Shown here: positions 11,421 to 25,445 of the stretch, piece after piece
Position numbering within the stretch: position 1 is the stretch's first letter
Layout of the letters: every line of letters starts with the position of its first letter
Assembly: GCA_040954595.2 (NCBI GenBank)
Contig: CM082579.2
Location: forward strand, 15,252,001 to 15,316,000
Direction: 5' to 3'
Length of the DNA: 64,000 nucleotides
Source of the DNA: Balanoglossus misakiensis
Lineage: Eukaryota > Hemichordata
Program-made: the position numbers and the translations under genes
The notes under the pieces: generated by a model
What the model was told of the DNA's origin: nothing
Databases searched by the model: none
Seen by the model: only the letters and a program-made list of their open reading frames with translations

Positions 11421-12070
11421 TTTGCATAGTCCAAAATGGCCGCCAAACTCCACTAACATGTAAATTTCCTATGGTCGTCTTAAATAGTGTGTAGTATCGC
11501 ATTTGAAGGGTTTTCATCAATATGGGTACCTAAAACAATTTCAACGTGGTTGACATTGCAATGTTAGACAGCTGTTCTAATTTGCATAATCTAGAATGGC
11601 CGACAAACTTCTCTAACATGTAAATTTACTATGGTTGTCTTTAATAGTGTGTAATATCGCATTTGCAGGGTTTTCATCAATATGGGTACCTAAAACAATT
11701 TCAACGTCGTTGACATGGCAATATTAGACAGCTGTTCTAATTTGCATAATCCAAAATGGCCACCAAACTCTTCTTAAATGTAAATTTCCCTGTTTTGTCT
11801 TATATGGTGCCTAAAATCGCATTTGCAGGGTTTTCATCAACATGGGTAACTAAAACAATTTCAGCATGGTTGACATGGCAATATTAGACAACTGTTCTAA
11901 TTTGCATAATCCAAAATGGCTGACAAACTTCTCTAACATGTAAATTTCCCTGGTTTGTCTTATATGGTGTGTAATATCGCATTTTCACGGTTTTAATTAA
12001 TATGGGTACCTAAAACAATTTCAACGTGGTTGACATGGCAATATTAGACAACTGTTCTAATTTGCATAAT
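11421..12070 (+). repeat. 160-bp tandem repeat, about four units plus a partial
   Basis: TTTGCATAAT (first copy TTTGCATAGT) begins at 11421, 11581, 11741, 11901 and 12061, exactly 160 bp apart. Each unit carries AAAATGGCCGCCAAACT-like sequence, AATATCGCATTT and TATGGGTACCTAAAACAATT. Units differ by scattered substitutions and no length change. Confidence 0.95.
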
Positions 12071-12680
12071 TCGAACACCTGCTGGATAATTTAATTTTTG
12101 CCCTTCTTGTCCCATGATTATATGTGTAATGTCTCATTTTCAATGTGTTTACATGTATATATGCAGAATCCATTTCAAACTAAGTGGGCATATTGTAGCG
12201 CCAATCTTATTTCTTAATCCGCACCACAGAACTGATGCAAGGTTTAGGACTGGAAATGTATGTGGCCATTGGCCGACACCCCGGGCGAGAGGTCTCCAAT
12301 TATTTTCAGCACGTAGTGTGCTTCCCGGTTGATAACATCAATATGTGTAAATGCCAAAAACCCGATCTATTGTAATACCAGTCAAATTTTCTTTGTCATT
12401 TACCATTTTTCTCTTGCATATGAAGGTTTTTCTTAAAGAGTACATACCCATAAACATTTGTATGGGAGCACACATCCCCACCCCCTGCCAACAATAATTG
12501 GACAACTTTATTCTTCTTATACTTCTTTTTAGTCTAAACATTCATATAGAGAAGGCAACATGTTCTTGAAGCTGCTGACTATGGAAATATGATGAAGTAC
12601 ATTTTCCTAGTTGTACATGTACAGTATGATAGGCCCAATGTACCAATTGGAGATGTGTGCCTTACAGGCAACATACATGT
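12071..12680. other. Non-genic stretch flanking the satellite
   Basis: Short open frames on both strands (12114-12332 plus, 12338-12541 minus) have no supporting splice or compositional evidence. No gene called. Confidence 0.4.
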
Positions 12681-15600
12681 AGCTCTGCATGGGCTGGTTA
12701 ATCAATGTTGACGCAAAGGTTGACCCTACCAAACACTCAAAATTAATGGGCACGACACTGGCCACTAGCTCTGCATGGCCTGGTTAATCAATGTTGACGC
12801 AAAGGTTGACCCCACCAAACACTCAAAATTGATGGGCACGACACTGGCCACTAGCTCTGCATGGCCTGGTTAATCAATGTTGACGCAAAGGTTGACCCCA
12901 CCAAACACTCAAAATTGATGGGCACGACACTGGCCACTAGCTCTGCATGGCCTGGTTAATCAATGTTGACGCAAAGGTTGACCCCACCAAACACTCAAAA
13001 TTGATGGGCACGACACTGGCCACTAGCTCTGCATGGCCTGGTTAATCAATGTTGACGCAAAGGTTGACCCCACCAAACACTCAAAATTGATGGGCACGAC
13101 ACTGGCCACTAGCTCTGCATGGCCTGGTTAATCAATGTTGACGCAAAGGTTGACCCCACCAAACACTCAAAATTAATGGGCACGACACTGGCCACTAGCT
13201 CTGCATGGCCTGGTTAATCAATGTTGACGCAAAGGTTGACCCCACCAAACACTCAAAATTGATGGGCACGACACTGGCCACTAGCTCTGCATGGCCTGGC
13301 TAATCAAGGTTGACGCAAAGGTTGACCCCACCAAACACTCAAAATGGATGGGCACGACACTGGCCCCTAGCTCTGCATGGCCTGGCAAATCAAGGTTGAC
13401 GCAAAGGTTGACCCCACCAAACACTCAAAATTAATGGGCGCGACACTGGCCACTAGCTCTGCATGGCCTGGTTAATCAATGTTGACGCAAAGGTTGACCC
13501 CACCAAACACTCAAAATTGATGGGCACGACAGTGGCCACTAGCTCTGCATGGCCTGGTTAATCAATGTTGACGCAAAGGTTGACCCCACCAAACACTCAA
13601 AATTGATGGGCACGACACTGGCCACTAGCTCTGCATGGCCTGGTTAATCAATGTTGACGCAAAGGTTGACCCCACCAAACACTCAAAATTGATGGGCACG
13701 ACACTGGCCACTGGCTCTGCATGGCCTGGTTAATCAATGTTGACGCAAAGGTTGACCCCACCAAACACTCAAAATTGATGGGCACGACACTGGCCACTAG
13801 CTCTGCATGGCCTGGTTAATCAATGTTGACGCAAAGGTTGACCCCACCAAACACTCAAAATTGATGGGCACGACACTGGCCACTAGCTCTGCATGGCCTG
13901 GCTAATCAAGGTTGACGCAAAGGTTGACCCCACCAAACACTCAAAATTGATGGGCACGACACTGGCCCCTAGCTCTGCATGGCCTGGCTAATCAAGGTTG
14001 ACGCAAAGGTTGACCCCACCAAACACTCAAAATTAATGGGCGCGACACTGGCCACTAGCTCTGCATGGCTTGGTTAATCAATGTTGACGCAAAGGTTGAC
14101 CCCACCAAACACTCAAAATTGATGGGCACGACACTGGCCACTAGCTCTGCATGGCCTGGTTAATCAATGTTGACGCAAAGGTTGACCCCACCAAACACTC
14201 AAAATTGATGGGCACGACAGTGGCCACTAGCTCTGCATGGCCTGGTTAATCAATGTTGACGCAAAGGTTGACCCCACCAAACACTCAAAATTGATGGGCA
14301 CGACACTGGCCACTAGCTCTGCATGGCCTGGTTAATCAATGTTGACGCAAAGGTTGACCCCACCAAACACTCAAAATTAATGTGCACGACACTGGCCACT
14401 AGCTCTGCATGGCCTGGTTAATCAATGTTGACGCAAAGGTTGACCCCACCAAACACTCAAAATTGATGGGCACGACACTGGCCACTAGCTCTGCATGGCC
14501 TGGTTAATCAATGTTGACGCAAAGGTTGACCCCACCAAACACTCAAAATTAATGGGCACGACACTGGCCACTAGCTCTGCATGGCCTGGTTAATCAATGT
14601 TGACGCAAAGGTTGACCCCACCAAACACTCAAAATTGATGGGCACGACACTGGCCACTAGCTCTGCATGGCCTGGCTAATCAAGGTTGACGCAAAGGTTG
14701 ACCCCACCAAACACTCAAAATTGATGGGCACGACACTGGCCCCTAGCTCTGCATGGCCTGGCTAATCAAGGTTGACGCAAAGGTTGACCCCACCAAACAC
14801 TCAAAATTAATGGGCGCGACACTGGCCACTAGCTCTGGCCTGGCTAATCAATGTTGACGCAAAGGTTGACCCCACCAAACACTCAAAATTGATGGGCACG
14901 ACACTGGCCACTAGCTCTGGCCTGGCTAATCAAGGTTGACGCAAGGGTTGACCCCACCAAACACTCAAAATTAATGGGTGCAACACTGGCCACTAAGCTC
15001 TGGCCTGGCTAATCAATGTTGACGCAAGGGTTGACCCCGCCAAACACTCATAATTGATGGGCACGACACTGGCCACTAGCTCTGGCCTGGCTAATCAAGG
15101 TTGACGCAAGGGTTGACCCCACCAAACACTCAAAATTGATGGGCACGACACTGGCCACTAAGCTCTGGCCTGGCTAATCAAGGTTGACGCAAGGGTTGAC
15201 CCCACCAAACACTCATAATTGATGGGCACGACACTGGCCACTAGCTCTGCATGGCCTGGTTAATCAATGTTGACGCAAAGGTTGACCCCACCAAACACTC
15301 AAAATTGATGGGCACGACACTGGCCACTAGCTCTGCATGGCCTGGTTAATCAATGTTGACGCAAAGGTTGACCCTACCAAACACTCAAAATTGATGGGCA
15401 CGACACTGGCCACTAGCTCTGCATGGCCTGGTTAATCAATGTTGACGCAAAGGTTGACCCTACCAAACACTCAAAATTGATGGGCGCGACACTCGCCACT
15501 AGCTCTGGCCTGGCTAATCAATGTTGACGCAAGGGTTGACCCCACAAAACACTCAAAATTGATGGGCGCGACACTGGCCACTAGCTCTGGCCTGGCTAAT

Positions 15601-18600
15601 CAATGTTGACGCAAGGGTTGACCCCACCAAACACTCAAAATTAATGGGCGCGACACTGGCCACTAGCTCTGGCCTGGCTAATCAATGTTGACGCAAGGGT
15701 TGACCCCACCAAACACTCAAAATTGATGGGCACGACACTGGCCACTAGCTCTGGCGTGGCTAATCAAGGTTGATGCAAAGGTTGACCCCACCAAACACTC
15801 AAAATTGATGGGCGCGACACTGGCCCCTAGCTCTGGCCTGGCTAATCCAGGTTGACGCAAGGGTTAACCCCACCAAACACTCAAAATTAATGGGCGCGAC
15901 ACTGGCCACTAAGCTCTGGCCTGGCTAATCAATGTTGACGCAGGGGTTGACCCCACCAAACACTCATAATTGATGGGCACGACACTGGCCACTAGCTCTG
16001 GCCTGGCTAATCAAGGTTGACGCAAGGGTTGACCCCACCAAACACTCAAAATTTATGGGCACGACACTGGCCACTAAGCTCTGGCCTGGTTAATCAATGT
16101 TGACGCAAAGGTTGACCCCACCAAACACTCAAAATTAATGGGCACGACACTGGCCACTAAGCTCTGGCCTGGTTAATCAATGTTGACGCAAAGGTTGACC
16201 CCACCAAACACTCAAAATTAATGGGCACGACACTGGCCACTAAGCTCTGGCCTGGTTAATCAATGTTGACGCAAAGGTTGACCCCACCAAACACTCAAAA
16301 TTAATGGGCACGACACTGGCCACTAGCTCTGCATGGCCTGGTTTATCAATGTTGACGCAAAGGTTGACCCCACCAAACACTCAAAATTGATGGGCACGAC
16401 ACTGGCCACTAGCTCTGCATGGCCTGGTTAATCAATGTTGACGCAAAGGTTGACCCCACCAAACACTCAAAATTAATGGGCACGACACTGGCCACTAGCT
16501 CTGCATGGCCTGGTTAATCACTGTTGACGCAAAGGTTGACCCCACCAAACACTCAAAATTAATGGGCACGACACTGGCCACTAGCTCTGCATGGCCTGGT
16601 TTATCAATGTTGACGCAAAGGTTGACCCCACCAAACACTCAAAATTGATGGGCACGACACTGGCCACTAGCTCTGCATGGCCTGGTTAATCAATGTTGAC
16701 GCAAAGGTTGACCCCACCAAACACTCAAAATTAATGGGCACGACACTGGCCACTAGCTCTGCATGGCCTGGTTTATCAATGTTGACGCAAAGGTTGACCC
16801 CACCAAACACTCAAAATTGATGGGCACGACACTGGCCACTAGCTCTGCATGGCCTGGTTAATCAATGTTGACGCAAAGGTTGACCCCACCAAACACTCAA
16901 AATTAATGGGCACGACACTGGCCACTAAGCTCTGGCCTGGCTAATCCAGGTTGACGCAAGGGTTAACCCCACCAAACACTCAAAATTAATGGGCGCGACA
17001 CTGGCCACTAAGCTCTGGCCTGGCTAATCAATGTTGACGCAGGGGTTGACCCCACCAAACACTCATAATTGATGGGCACGACACTGGCCACTAGCTCTGG
17101 CCTGGCTAATCAAGGTTGACGCAAGGGTTGACCCCACCAAACACTCAAAATTTATGGGCACGACACTGGCCACTAAGCTCTGGCCTGGTTAATCAATGTT
17201 GACGCAAAGGTTGACCCCACCAAACACTCAAAATTAATGGGCACGACACTGGCCACTAGCTCTGCATGGCCTGGTTTATCAATGTTGACGCAAAGGTTCA
17301 CCCCACCAAACACTCAAAATTGATGGGCACGACACTGGCCACTAGCTCTGCATGGCCTGGTTAATCAATGTTGACGCAAAGGTTGACCCCACCAAACACT
17401 CAAAATTAATGGGCACAACACTGGCCACTAGCTCTGCATGGCCTGGTTAATCAATGTTGACGCAAAGGTTGACCCCACCAAACACTCAAAATTAATGGGC
17501 ACGACACTGGCCACTAGCTCTGCATGGCCTGGTTAATCAATGTTGACGCAAAGGTTGACCCCACCAAACACTCAAAATTGATGGGCACGACACTGGCCAC
17601 TAGCTCTGCATGGCCTGATTAATCAATGTTGACGCAAAGGTTGACCCCACCAAACACTCATAATTGAAGGGCACGACACTGGCCACTAGCTCTGGCCTGG
17701 CTAATCAAGGTTGACGCAAGGGTTAACCCCACCAAACACTCAAAATTGATGGGCGCGACACTCGCCACTAGCTCTGGCCTGGCTAATCAATGTTGACGCA
17801 AGGGTTGACCCCACCAAACACTCAAAATTGATGGGCGCGACACTGGCCACTAGCTCTGGCCTGTCTAATCAATGTTGACGCAAGGGTTGACCCCACCAAA
17901 CACTCAAAATTAATGGGCGCGACACTGGCCACTAGCTCTGGCCTGGCTAATCAATGTTGACGCAAGGGTTGACCCCACCAAACACTCAAAATTGATGGGC
18001 ACGACACTGGCCACTAGCTCTGGCCTGGCTAATCCAGGTTGACGCAAGGGTTAACCCCACCAAACACTCAAAATTAATGGGCGCGACACTGGTCCCTAGC
18101 TCTGGTCTGGCTAATCCAGGTTGACGCAAGGGTTAACCCCACCAAACACTCAAAATTAATGGGCGCGACACTGGCCACTAAGCTCTGGCCTGGCTAATCA
18201 ATGTTGACGCAGGGGTTGACCCCACCAAACACTCACAATTGATGGGCACGACACTGGCCACTAGCTCTGGCGTGGCTAATCAAGGTTGACGCAAAGGTTG
18301 ACCCCACCAAACACTCAAAATTGATGGGCGCGACACTGGTCCCTAGCTCTGGCCTGGCTAATCCAGGTTGACGCAAGGGTTAACCCCACCAAACACTCAA
18401 AATTAATGGGCGCGACACTGGCCACTAAGCTCTGGCCTGGCTAATCAATGTTGACGCAGGGGTTGACCCCACCAAACACTCACAATTGATGGGCACGACA
18501 CTGGCCACTAGCTCTGGCCTGGCTAATCAAGGTTGACGCAAGGGTTGACCCCACCAAACACTCAAAATTTATGGGCACGACACTGGCCACTAAGCTCTGG

Positions 18601-21600
18601 CCTGGTTAATCAATGTTGACGCAAAGGTTGACCCCACCAAACACTCAAAATTAATGGGCACGACACTGGCCACTAGCTCTGCATGGCCTGGTTTATCAAT
18701 GTTGACGCAAGGGTTGACCCCACCAAACACTCAAAATTGATGGGCACGACACTGGCCACTAGCTCTGGCCTGGCTAATCAATGTTGACGCAAGGGTTAAC
18801 CCCACCAAACACTCAAAATTAATGGGCGCGACACTGGTCCCTAGCTCTGGTCTGGCTAATCCAGGTTGACGCAAGGGTTAACCCCACCAAACACTCAAAA
18901 TTAATGGGCGCGACACTGGCCACTAAGCTCTGGCCTGGCTAATCAATGTTGACGCAGGGGTTGACCCCACCAAACACTCACAATTGATGGGCACGACACT
19001 GGCCACTAGCTCTGGCGTGGCTAATCAAGGTTGACGCAAAGGTTGACCCCACCAAACACTCAAAATTGATGGGCGCGACACTGGTCCCTAGCTCTGGCCT
19101 GGCTAATCCAGGTTGACGCAAGGGTTAACCCCACCAAACACTCAAAATTAATGGGCGCGACACTGGCCACTAAGCTCTGGCCTGGCTAATCAATGTTGAC
19201 GCAGGGGTTGACCCCACCAAACACTCACAATTGATGGGCACGACACTGGCCACTAGCTCTGGCCTGGCTAATCAAGGTTGACGCAAGGGTTGACCCCACC
19301 AAACACTCAAAATTTATGGGCACGACACTGGCCACTAAGCTCTGGCCTGGTTAATCAATGTTGACGCAAAGGTTGACCCCACCAAACACTCAAAATTAAT
19401 GGGCACGACACTGGCCACTAGCTCTGCATGGCCTGGTTTATCAATGTTGACGCAAAGGTTGACCCCACCAAACACTCAAAATTGATGAGCACGACACTGG
19501 CCACTAGCTCTGCATGGCCTGGTTAATCAATGTTGACGCAAAGGTTGACCCCACCAAACACTCAAAATTAATGGGCACGACACTGGCCACTAGCTCTGCA
19601 TGGCCTGGTTAATCAATGTTGACGCAAAGGTTGACCCCACCAAACACTCAAAATTAATGGGCACGACACTGGCCACTAGCTCTGCATGGCCTGGTTTATC
19701 AATGTTGACGCAAAGGTTGACCCCACCAAACACTCAAAATTGATGGGCACGACACTGGCCACTAGCTCTGCATGGCCTGGTTAATCAATGTTGACGCAAA
19801 GGTTGACCCCACCAAACACTCAAAATTAATGGGCACGACACTGGCCACTAGCTCTGCATGGCCTGGTTAATCAATGTTGACGCAAAGGTTGACCCCACCA
19901 AACACTCAAAATTGATGGGCACGACACTGGCCACTAGCTCTGCATGGCCTGATTAATCAATGTTGACGCAAAGGTTGACCCCACCAAACACTCATAATTG
20001 AAGGGCACGACACTGGCCACTAGCTCTGGCCTGGCTAATCAAGGTTGACGCAAGGGTTAACCCCACCAAACACTCAAAATTGATGGGCGCGACACTCGCC
20101 ACTAGCTCTGGCCTGGCTAATCAATGTTGACGCAAGGGTTGACCCCACCAAACACTCAAAATTGATGGGCGCGACACTGGCCACTAGCTCTGGCCTGTCT
20201 AATCAATGTTGACGCAAGGGTTGACCCCACCAAACACTCAAAATTAATGGGCGCGACACTGGCCACTAGCTCTGGCCTGGCTAATCAATGTTGACGCAAG
20301 GGTTGACCCCACCAAACACTCAAAATTGATGGGCACGACACTGGCCACTAGCTCTGGCCTGGCTAATCCAGGTTGACGCAAGGGTTAACCCCACCAAACA
20401 CTCAAAATTAATGGGCGCGACACTGGTCCCTAGCTCTGGTCTGGCTAATCCAGGTTGACGCAAGGGTTAACCCCACCAAACACTCAAAATTAATGGGCGC
20501 GACACTGGCCACTAAGCTCTGGCCTGGCTAATCAATGTTGACGCAGGGGTTGACCCCACCAAACACTCACAATTGATGGGCACGACACTGGCCACTAGCT
20601 CTGGCGTGGCTAATCAAGGTTGACGCAAAGGTTGACCCCACCAAACACTCAAAATTGATGGGCGCGACACTGGTCCCTAGCTCTGGCCTGGCTAATCCAG
20701 GTTGACGCAAGGGTTAACCCCACCAAACACTCAAAATTAATGGGCGCGACACTGGCCACTAAGCTCTGGCCTGGCTAATCAATGTTGACGCAGGGGTTGA
20801 CCCCACCAAACACTCACAATTGATGGGCACGACACTGGCCACTAGCTCTGGCCTGGCTAATCAAGGTTGACGCAAGGGTTGACCCCACCAAACACTCAAA
20901 ATTTATGGGCACGACACTGGCCACTAAGCTCTGGCCTGGTTAATCAATGTTGACGCAAAGGTTGACCCCACCAAACACTCAAAATTAATGGGCACGACAC
21001 TGGCCACTAGCTCTGCATGGCCTGGTTTATCAATGTTGACGCAAAGGTTGACCCCACCAAACACTCAAAATTGATGAGCACGACACTGGCCACTAGCTCT
21101 GCATGGCCTGGTTAATCAATGTTGACGCAAAGGTTGACCCCACCAAACACTCAAAATTAATGGGCACGACACTGGCCACTAGCTCTGCATGGCCTGGTTA
21201 ATCAATGTTGACGCAAAGGTTGACCCCACCAAACACTCAAAATTAATGGGCACGACACTGGCCACTAGCTCTGCATGGCCTGGTTTATCAATGTTGACGC
21301 AAAGGTTGACCCCACCAAACACTCAAAATTGATGGGCACGACACTGGCCACTAGCTCTGCATGGCCTGGTTAATCAATGTTGACGCAAAGGTTGACCCCA
21401 CCAAACACTCAAAATTAATGGGCACGACACTGGCCACTAGCTCTGCATGGCCTGGTTTATCAATGTTGACGCAAAGGTTGACCCCACCAAACACTCAAAA
21501 TTGATGGGCACGACACTGGCCACTAGCTCTGCATGGCCTGGTTAATCAATGTTGACGCAAAGGTTGACCCCACCAAACACTCAAAATTAATGGGCACGAC

Positions 21601-22278
21601 ACTGGCCACTAAGCTCTGGCCTGGCTAATCCAGGTTGACGCAAGGGTTAACCCCACCAAACACTCAAAATTAATGGGCGCGACACTGGCCACTAAGCTCT
21701 GGCCTGGCTAATCAATGTTGACGCAGGGGTTGACCCCACCAAACACTCATAATTGATGGGCACGACACTAGCCACTAGCTGTGGCCTGGCTAATCAAGGT
21801 TGACGCAAGGGTTGACCCCACCAAACACTCAAAATTTATGGGCACGACACTGGCCACTAAGCTCTGGCCTGGTTAATCAATGTTGACGCAAAGGTTGACC
21901 CCACCAAACACTCAAAATTAATGGGCACGACACTGGCCACTAGCTCTGCATGGCCTGGTTTATCAATGTTGACGCAAAGGTTGACCCCACCAAACACTCA
22001 AAATTGATGGGCACGACACTGGCCACTAGCTCTGCATGGCCTGGTTAATCAATGTTGACGTAAAGGTTGACCCCACCAAACACTCATAATTGATGGGCAC
22101 GACACTGGCCACTAGCTCTGGCCTGGCTAATCAAGGTTGACGCAAGGGTTGACCCCACCAAACACTCAAAATTTATGGGCACGACACTGGCCACTAAGCT
22201 CTGGCCTGGTTAATCAATGTTGACGCAAAGGTTGACCCCACCAAACACTCAAAATTGATGGGCACGACACTGGCCACT
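12681..22278 (+). repeat. 9.6-kb satellite array, 82-86-bp monomer with higher-order structure
   Basis: The monomer runs AGCTCTGCATGGCCTGGTTA, ATCAATGTTGACGCAAAGGT, TGACCCCACCAAACACTCAA, AATTGATGGGCACGACACTG, GCCACT. The first 25 monomers (12681-14830) are all exactly 86 bp. Later ones mix 86 bp with an 82-bp form lacking GCAT and an 83-bp form beginning AAGCTCTGG. About 113 copies by length. Variants are phased: TGGCCCCT recurs 602 bp (7 monomers) and then 774 bp (9 monomers) apart, and two rare variants (GGCCTGATTAATC at 17612 and 19946; TCTGGTCTGG at 18101 and 20435) are both offset by 2,334 bp. All six frames are stop-rich. It ends abruptly at GGCCACT/ACATGT. Confidence 0.98.
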
Positions 22279-23265
22279 ACATGTATTTGTGATATTTTAC
22301 ATGGTTAACCACGCCTTGAGAAAAGTAATTATAAGAGAACTTTGTTTCCAAAGTTAGGGGAGAATAATCTAACGGGAGATAGGAGTACCTCAGGCTACTG
22401 AGCTCGTTCCCTTCCTCATGTACTTTACTGGGCGTATTTGATGTACTATAATAATTCCGGACAATAAATGAACGTAAATCAGATACGTTTCTCCGTGGAT
22501 CACGGTTCTCGTCAGAGCCCGTTACCTCATCGCTACAGATTCCCCGATGCATGAACAATCATGAGAAACCAGCGGTAATACAAGTGTCACGATTGAGTTT
22601 TAACGATCATAGATCTTGTTTATGATTACGTAAAAAGTCATTCACTTATATGGTTTTAGTCCAGTATTGACATTGGTACTTGACCCAGAGTAAACAAGAT
22701 TGTGTAATTGATACATGTCAGAATGAGATAGAGATATCACGCGCTAAGTTCATGTTTAAGAAATATCAAGATGACGTGTTTCTTTTATGACTTAATACTT
22801 GACTAACGTATTAATAAGGTGTGGTGAAATTTGAGATCACACATTTATCACCGGAGATCCGTGATGGGAGTCAACGAGCATGGATCGAGTCGTGTAATTC
22901 TTACGTGTGACCAGTAATAAACCAGAACTTTGTGTTACTCGGAAAACTTCTTGCAAGTCTCTGTCTACAAAAGGTTTACGATCTGCCGGGTACCTCTCTC
23001 GGACTTTATGAATATGTTGGGTGGAGAAGGAGATGGAGAGAATGTACGCCGTCAGCTTTCGGACGTGGCTGATTCCCCACAGAAGCCTATGAGGTAAACG
23101 TCCGGAGGACGACCGGCCGTAACAACAAACTGCATGAATTAAAGTTCAACAATCCTTAGAAGACAGGAACGTCAGAGGTTGAATCTTGATGGGAAAAGGC
23201 GAGGTATCGATGGTTATCATCGGCGTACTGATGAAATTGTAGGATGTGGGGACGAATCGGTTTAC
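22279..23265. other. Unique sequence with a weak LTR-like stretch
   Basis: No gene supported. A minus-strand frame is open over 22277-22558 but is not recognisable. Around 22585-22973 the sequence runs from TGTCACG to CTGTCTACA with a polyA signal AATAAA near 22916, which resembles a solo LTR, but no target-site duplication was found. Confidence 0.3.
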
Positions 23266-23269
23266 TATA

Positions 23270-23460
23270 AAGTGGGGCTATATAAATGGTGAACAACAGA
23301 GGGGCAGTGGCACCCCGTATACGAGAGGTGACTGTGAACTTGCAGTGTTTTCGATGATTACAGTTTGATATCTATATTGAAGGTAAGATGTAAACCATGT
23401 TAGTACTGTGTCTGAGATGCCAAGGTTCGATAGTCTACAAAGAAGTATCCTGTGATGCAA
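23270..23460 (-). pseudogene. LINE reverse-transcriptase fragment (CR1/Jockey-like)
   Basis: The minus-strand translation contains LLCRLSNLGISDTVLTWFTS, then YLQYRYQTVIIE and SPLVYGVP. This is the non-LTR RT pattern LLxRLxxLGI-W-SYLxxRxQ-V-GVPQGSVLGPLLF. The QGSVLG block just before the catalytic region is missing. After GVP the frame shifts, and PLLFTIY can be read in another frame. The catalytic YADD part and the rest of the element are absent, so this is a dead 5'/3'-truncated copy. Confidence 0.6.
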
Positions 23461-23579
23461 ATGTACAACTGAAGAAAAAAGGAATCACAAATCTTAAAAC
23501 TAAGATGCCGTTAAGAATTAAATTTCGCGAAAAGGAAGTGACGAAATACGTACATTTTCAGGTGCTCTACAACAAGTAG

Positions 23580-24743
23580 TCTCCCTATCATCCCTATTGG
23601 AGCATGCAGCTAAAATTTACCATGACGTCATTGATTCTACGCGAACGTTTTTCTAATGGCGATAAACATATTTTGTATAAATTGTGCTCAAACGCCCGTG
23701 AATCTCACTCGCAAAAATTCACAAGTGGCGCATACAACACTAGGAAGAAAATTGTTTAGCAGTCTATAGAGTTTGTGACCTGAGATTTGGAAGTAAAAGT
23801 TAAACTTAAAAGTTGAGACAGAAGTGATTGAAGAGTAAAGAAACTTTTGAAGTGTTAAGAAAGTTATCGCATTCCTGATGAAAAGAAAAGAAAATACAAT
23901 GCATTCATTGTTTTAAGGAACACAAGGAAGACAAGTACTATGCAATCAGAGTATGCATGGATCATTCATCTAAAAATATATCTCCGCGTCTTTTGGCGGG
24001 TAAAAATAAAATGCTGGAACGGTCTTTTGGATGGCGGACTATTTGTGTCCTTCTTGTCCTCAGAACGCAAGTGGTCGAGTAGGTTTATTTCATTAAATTC
24101 TTATATTCTCAGTTGCTACCATAAATACCCAGTGTTCGTGTCGATGTATCTGGACGTCAGCACGATTCCATATATGTACCTCTCAGTATTAGCCAAGCGA
24201 GTTATCCCCATCGATAGAGTTTAATTCCCCGTTACATTCCCAACACCAATCCTCCCGCGTGACATTGAGGTTGAAGGTATACAAGCCTTAGGAATCATGC
24301 AACCATCCAGAAAGTGTAATAAATTTTGAAGCTATGATGTGAGTTTTCAGTTCGTTTCTTCTTTTGATTTGTTGATGTAACATTGTGCGTTTTAAATAAA
24401 AGATAAAAAAATGTACAGCAATGACGTCACAAAATTCACTGGTATTGATAAAGCTATATTATAACCTATATTATATGTGTTAAATACTACCGTATCTCAT
24501 TATTGCAGTATTTCGTGCTTTAACACAAAATACGCGAATGGGGTTTAATACAAAACTAAATGACACAATTTCTGTTTCTTTGCCAAAATTCTTAATCACA
24601 AGATCAACCCATCCTTACGCCTCTACTCTATTGCTAAGAGAAACCAGCGTCCGTAACATGCATTGTGAAACCCCTCAACAACATGCATGTCAACACTTCA
24701 TTTTTTCTCCAGCATTGTCAGTTTGGTACCCTGACAACTCACG
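23580..24743. other. Non-genic stretch
   Basis: No feature supported. The plus-strand frame open over 23940-24224 has no recognisable motif. Confidence 0.4.
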
Positions 24744-25172
24744 GGGCATCATGGGACAATATTAAAGCTGATTCAGTGTTTATGTGCATAAAACACACGG
24801 CGGTGGAAACATTCGTTTTAAATTATTGTGGACGCGCGCACGCCCTTGTCTGTGTACAGGTACTTGATGCTTGTCTACAGTCACGTGAAACGCTGTTGGT
24901 AGTACCCTAGAAGATAGATATCTTTAATCAGAACTTTGGTAAGGAAGGTTTGAGAAGTCCATTCTATGTAAAGAAAGTTTAAGAAGTGTGTTACCAAAGG
25001 GTGTGGGGGTGGCTGGGGGTCATCAATATATCACTCTGCATCACGTTCACAGAAAAGGTCGCGACACGCCCACAAATTCACTCACGACTTGCGTCACCGG
25101 TTACAGGAGTTCGTACAAAAGTGTGGTTTATGCACATTTACACTGAATCAGTTTTTTTGGCCCATGATGCCC
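24744..25172. repeat. Small foldback element, arms about 55 bp
   Basis: GGGCATCATGGGACAATATT and then CTGATTCAGTGTTTATGTGC at 24744-24800 are matched in reverse complement by 25115-25172 (GCACATTTACACTGAATCAG, CCCATGATGCCC). The interior is about 310 bp and non-coding. Confidence 0.7.
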
Positions 25173-25204
25173 ATGGGCCAATACATGCCACAATGCCTCC
25201 AGAA

Positions 25205-25445
25205 TGATGATGGCAATGATGGTGATGATGATGATTGTGGTGGTGGTGGTGGTGGTGATTGAGCTTTAATTTCCCTTTCTTCCTGTCTAACCACTTCCTC
25301 TCTCACCTTCACTTATTCGGTCTCTCCCCTCCCCTTCTGTCAAAGTCCTCACCTCATTCCCTTTCCATCCTGACATTCTCATTTCCGCCCTCTTGCTTTT
25401 CTTCTCCTTTCTCACATTCCTTTTCTCACCTCTCTCCCCCCCTCC
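25205..25445 (+). repeat. GAT/GGT microsatellite followed by a CT-rich tract
   Basis: 25205-25258 is a run of GATGAT and GGTGGT triplets. 25259-25445 is a pyrimidine tract of TTCC/CTCTC type. Open frames over it reflect composition. Confidence 0.85.

Noticed and set aside
12681-22278. Regular repeats resembling a CRISPR array
   Set aside because: The whole 82-86-bp monomer is repeated with no unique spacers, and the host is a metazoan; it is a satellite.
22585-22973. Solo LTR
   Set aside because: TGT...ACA-like ends and a polyA signal are present, but no target-site duplication or second copy is visible in the window.
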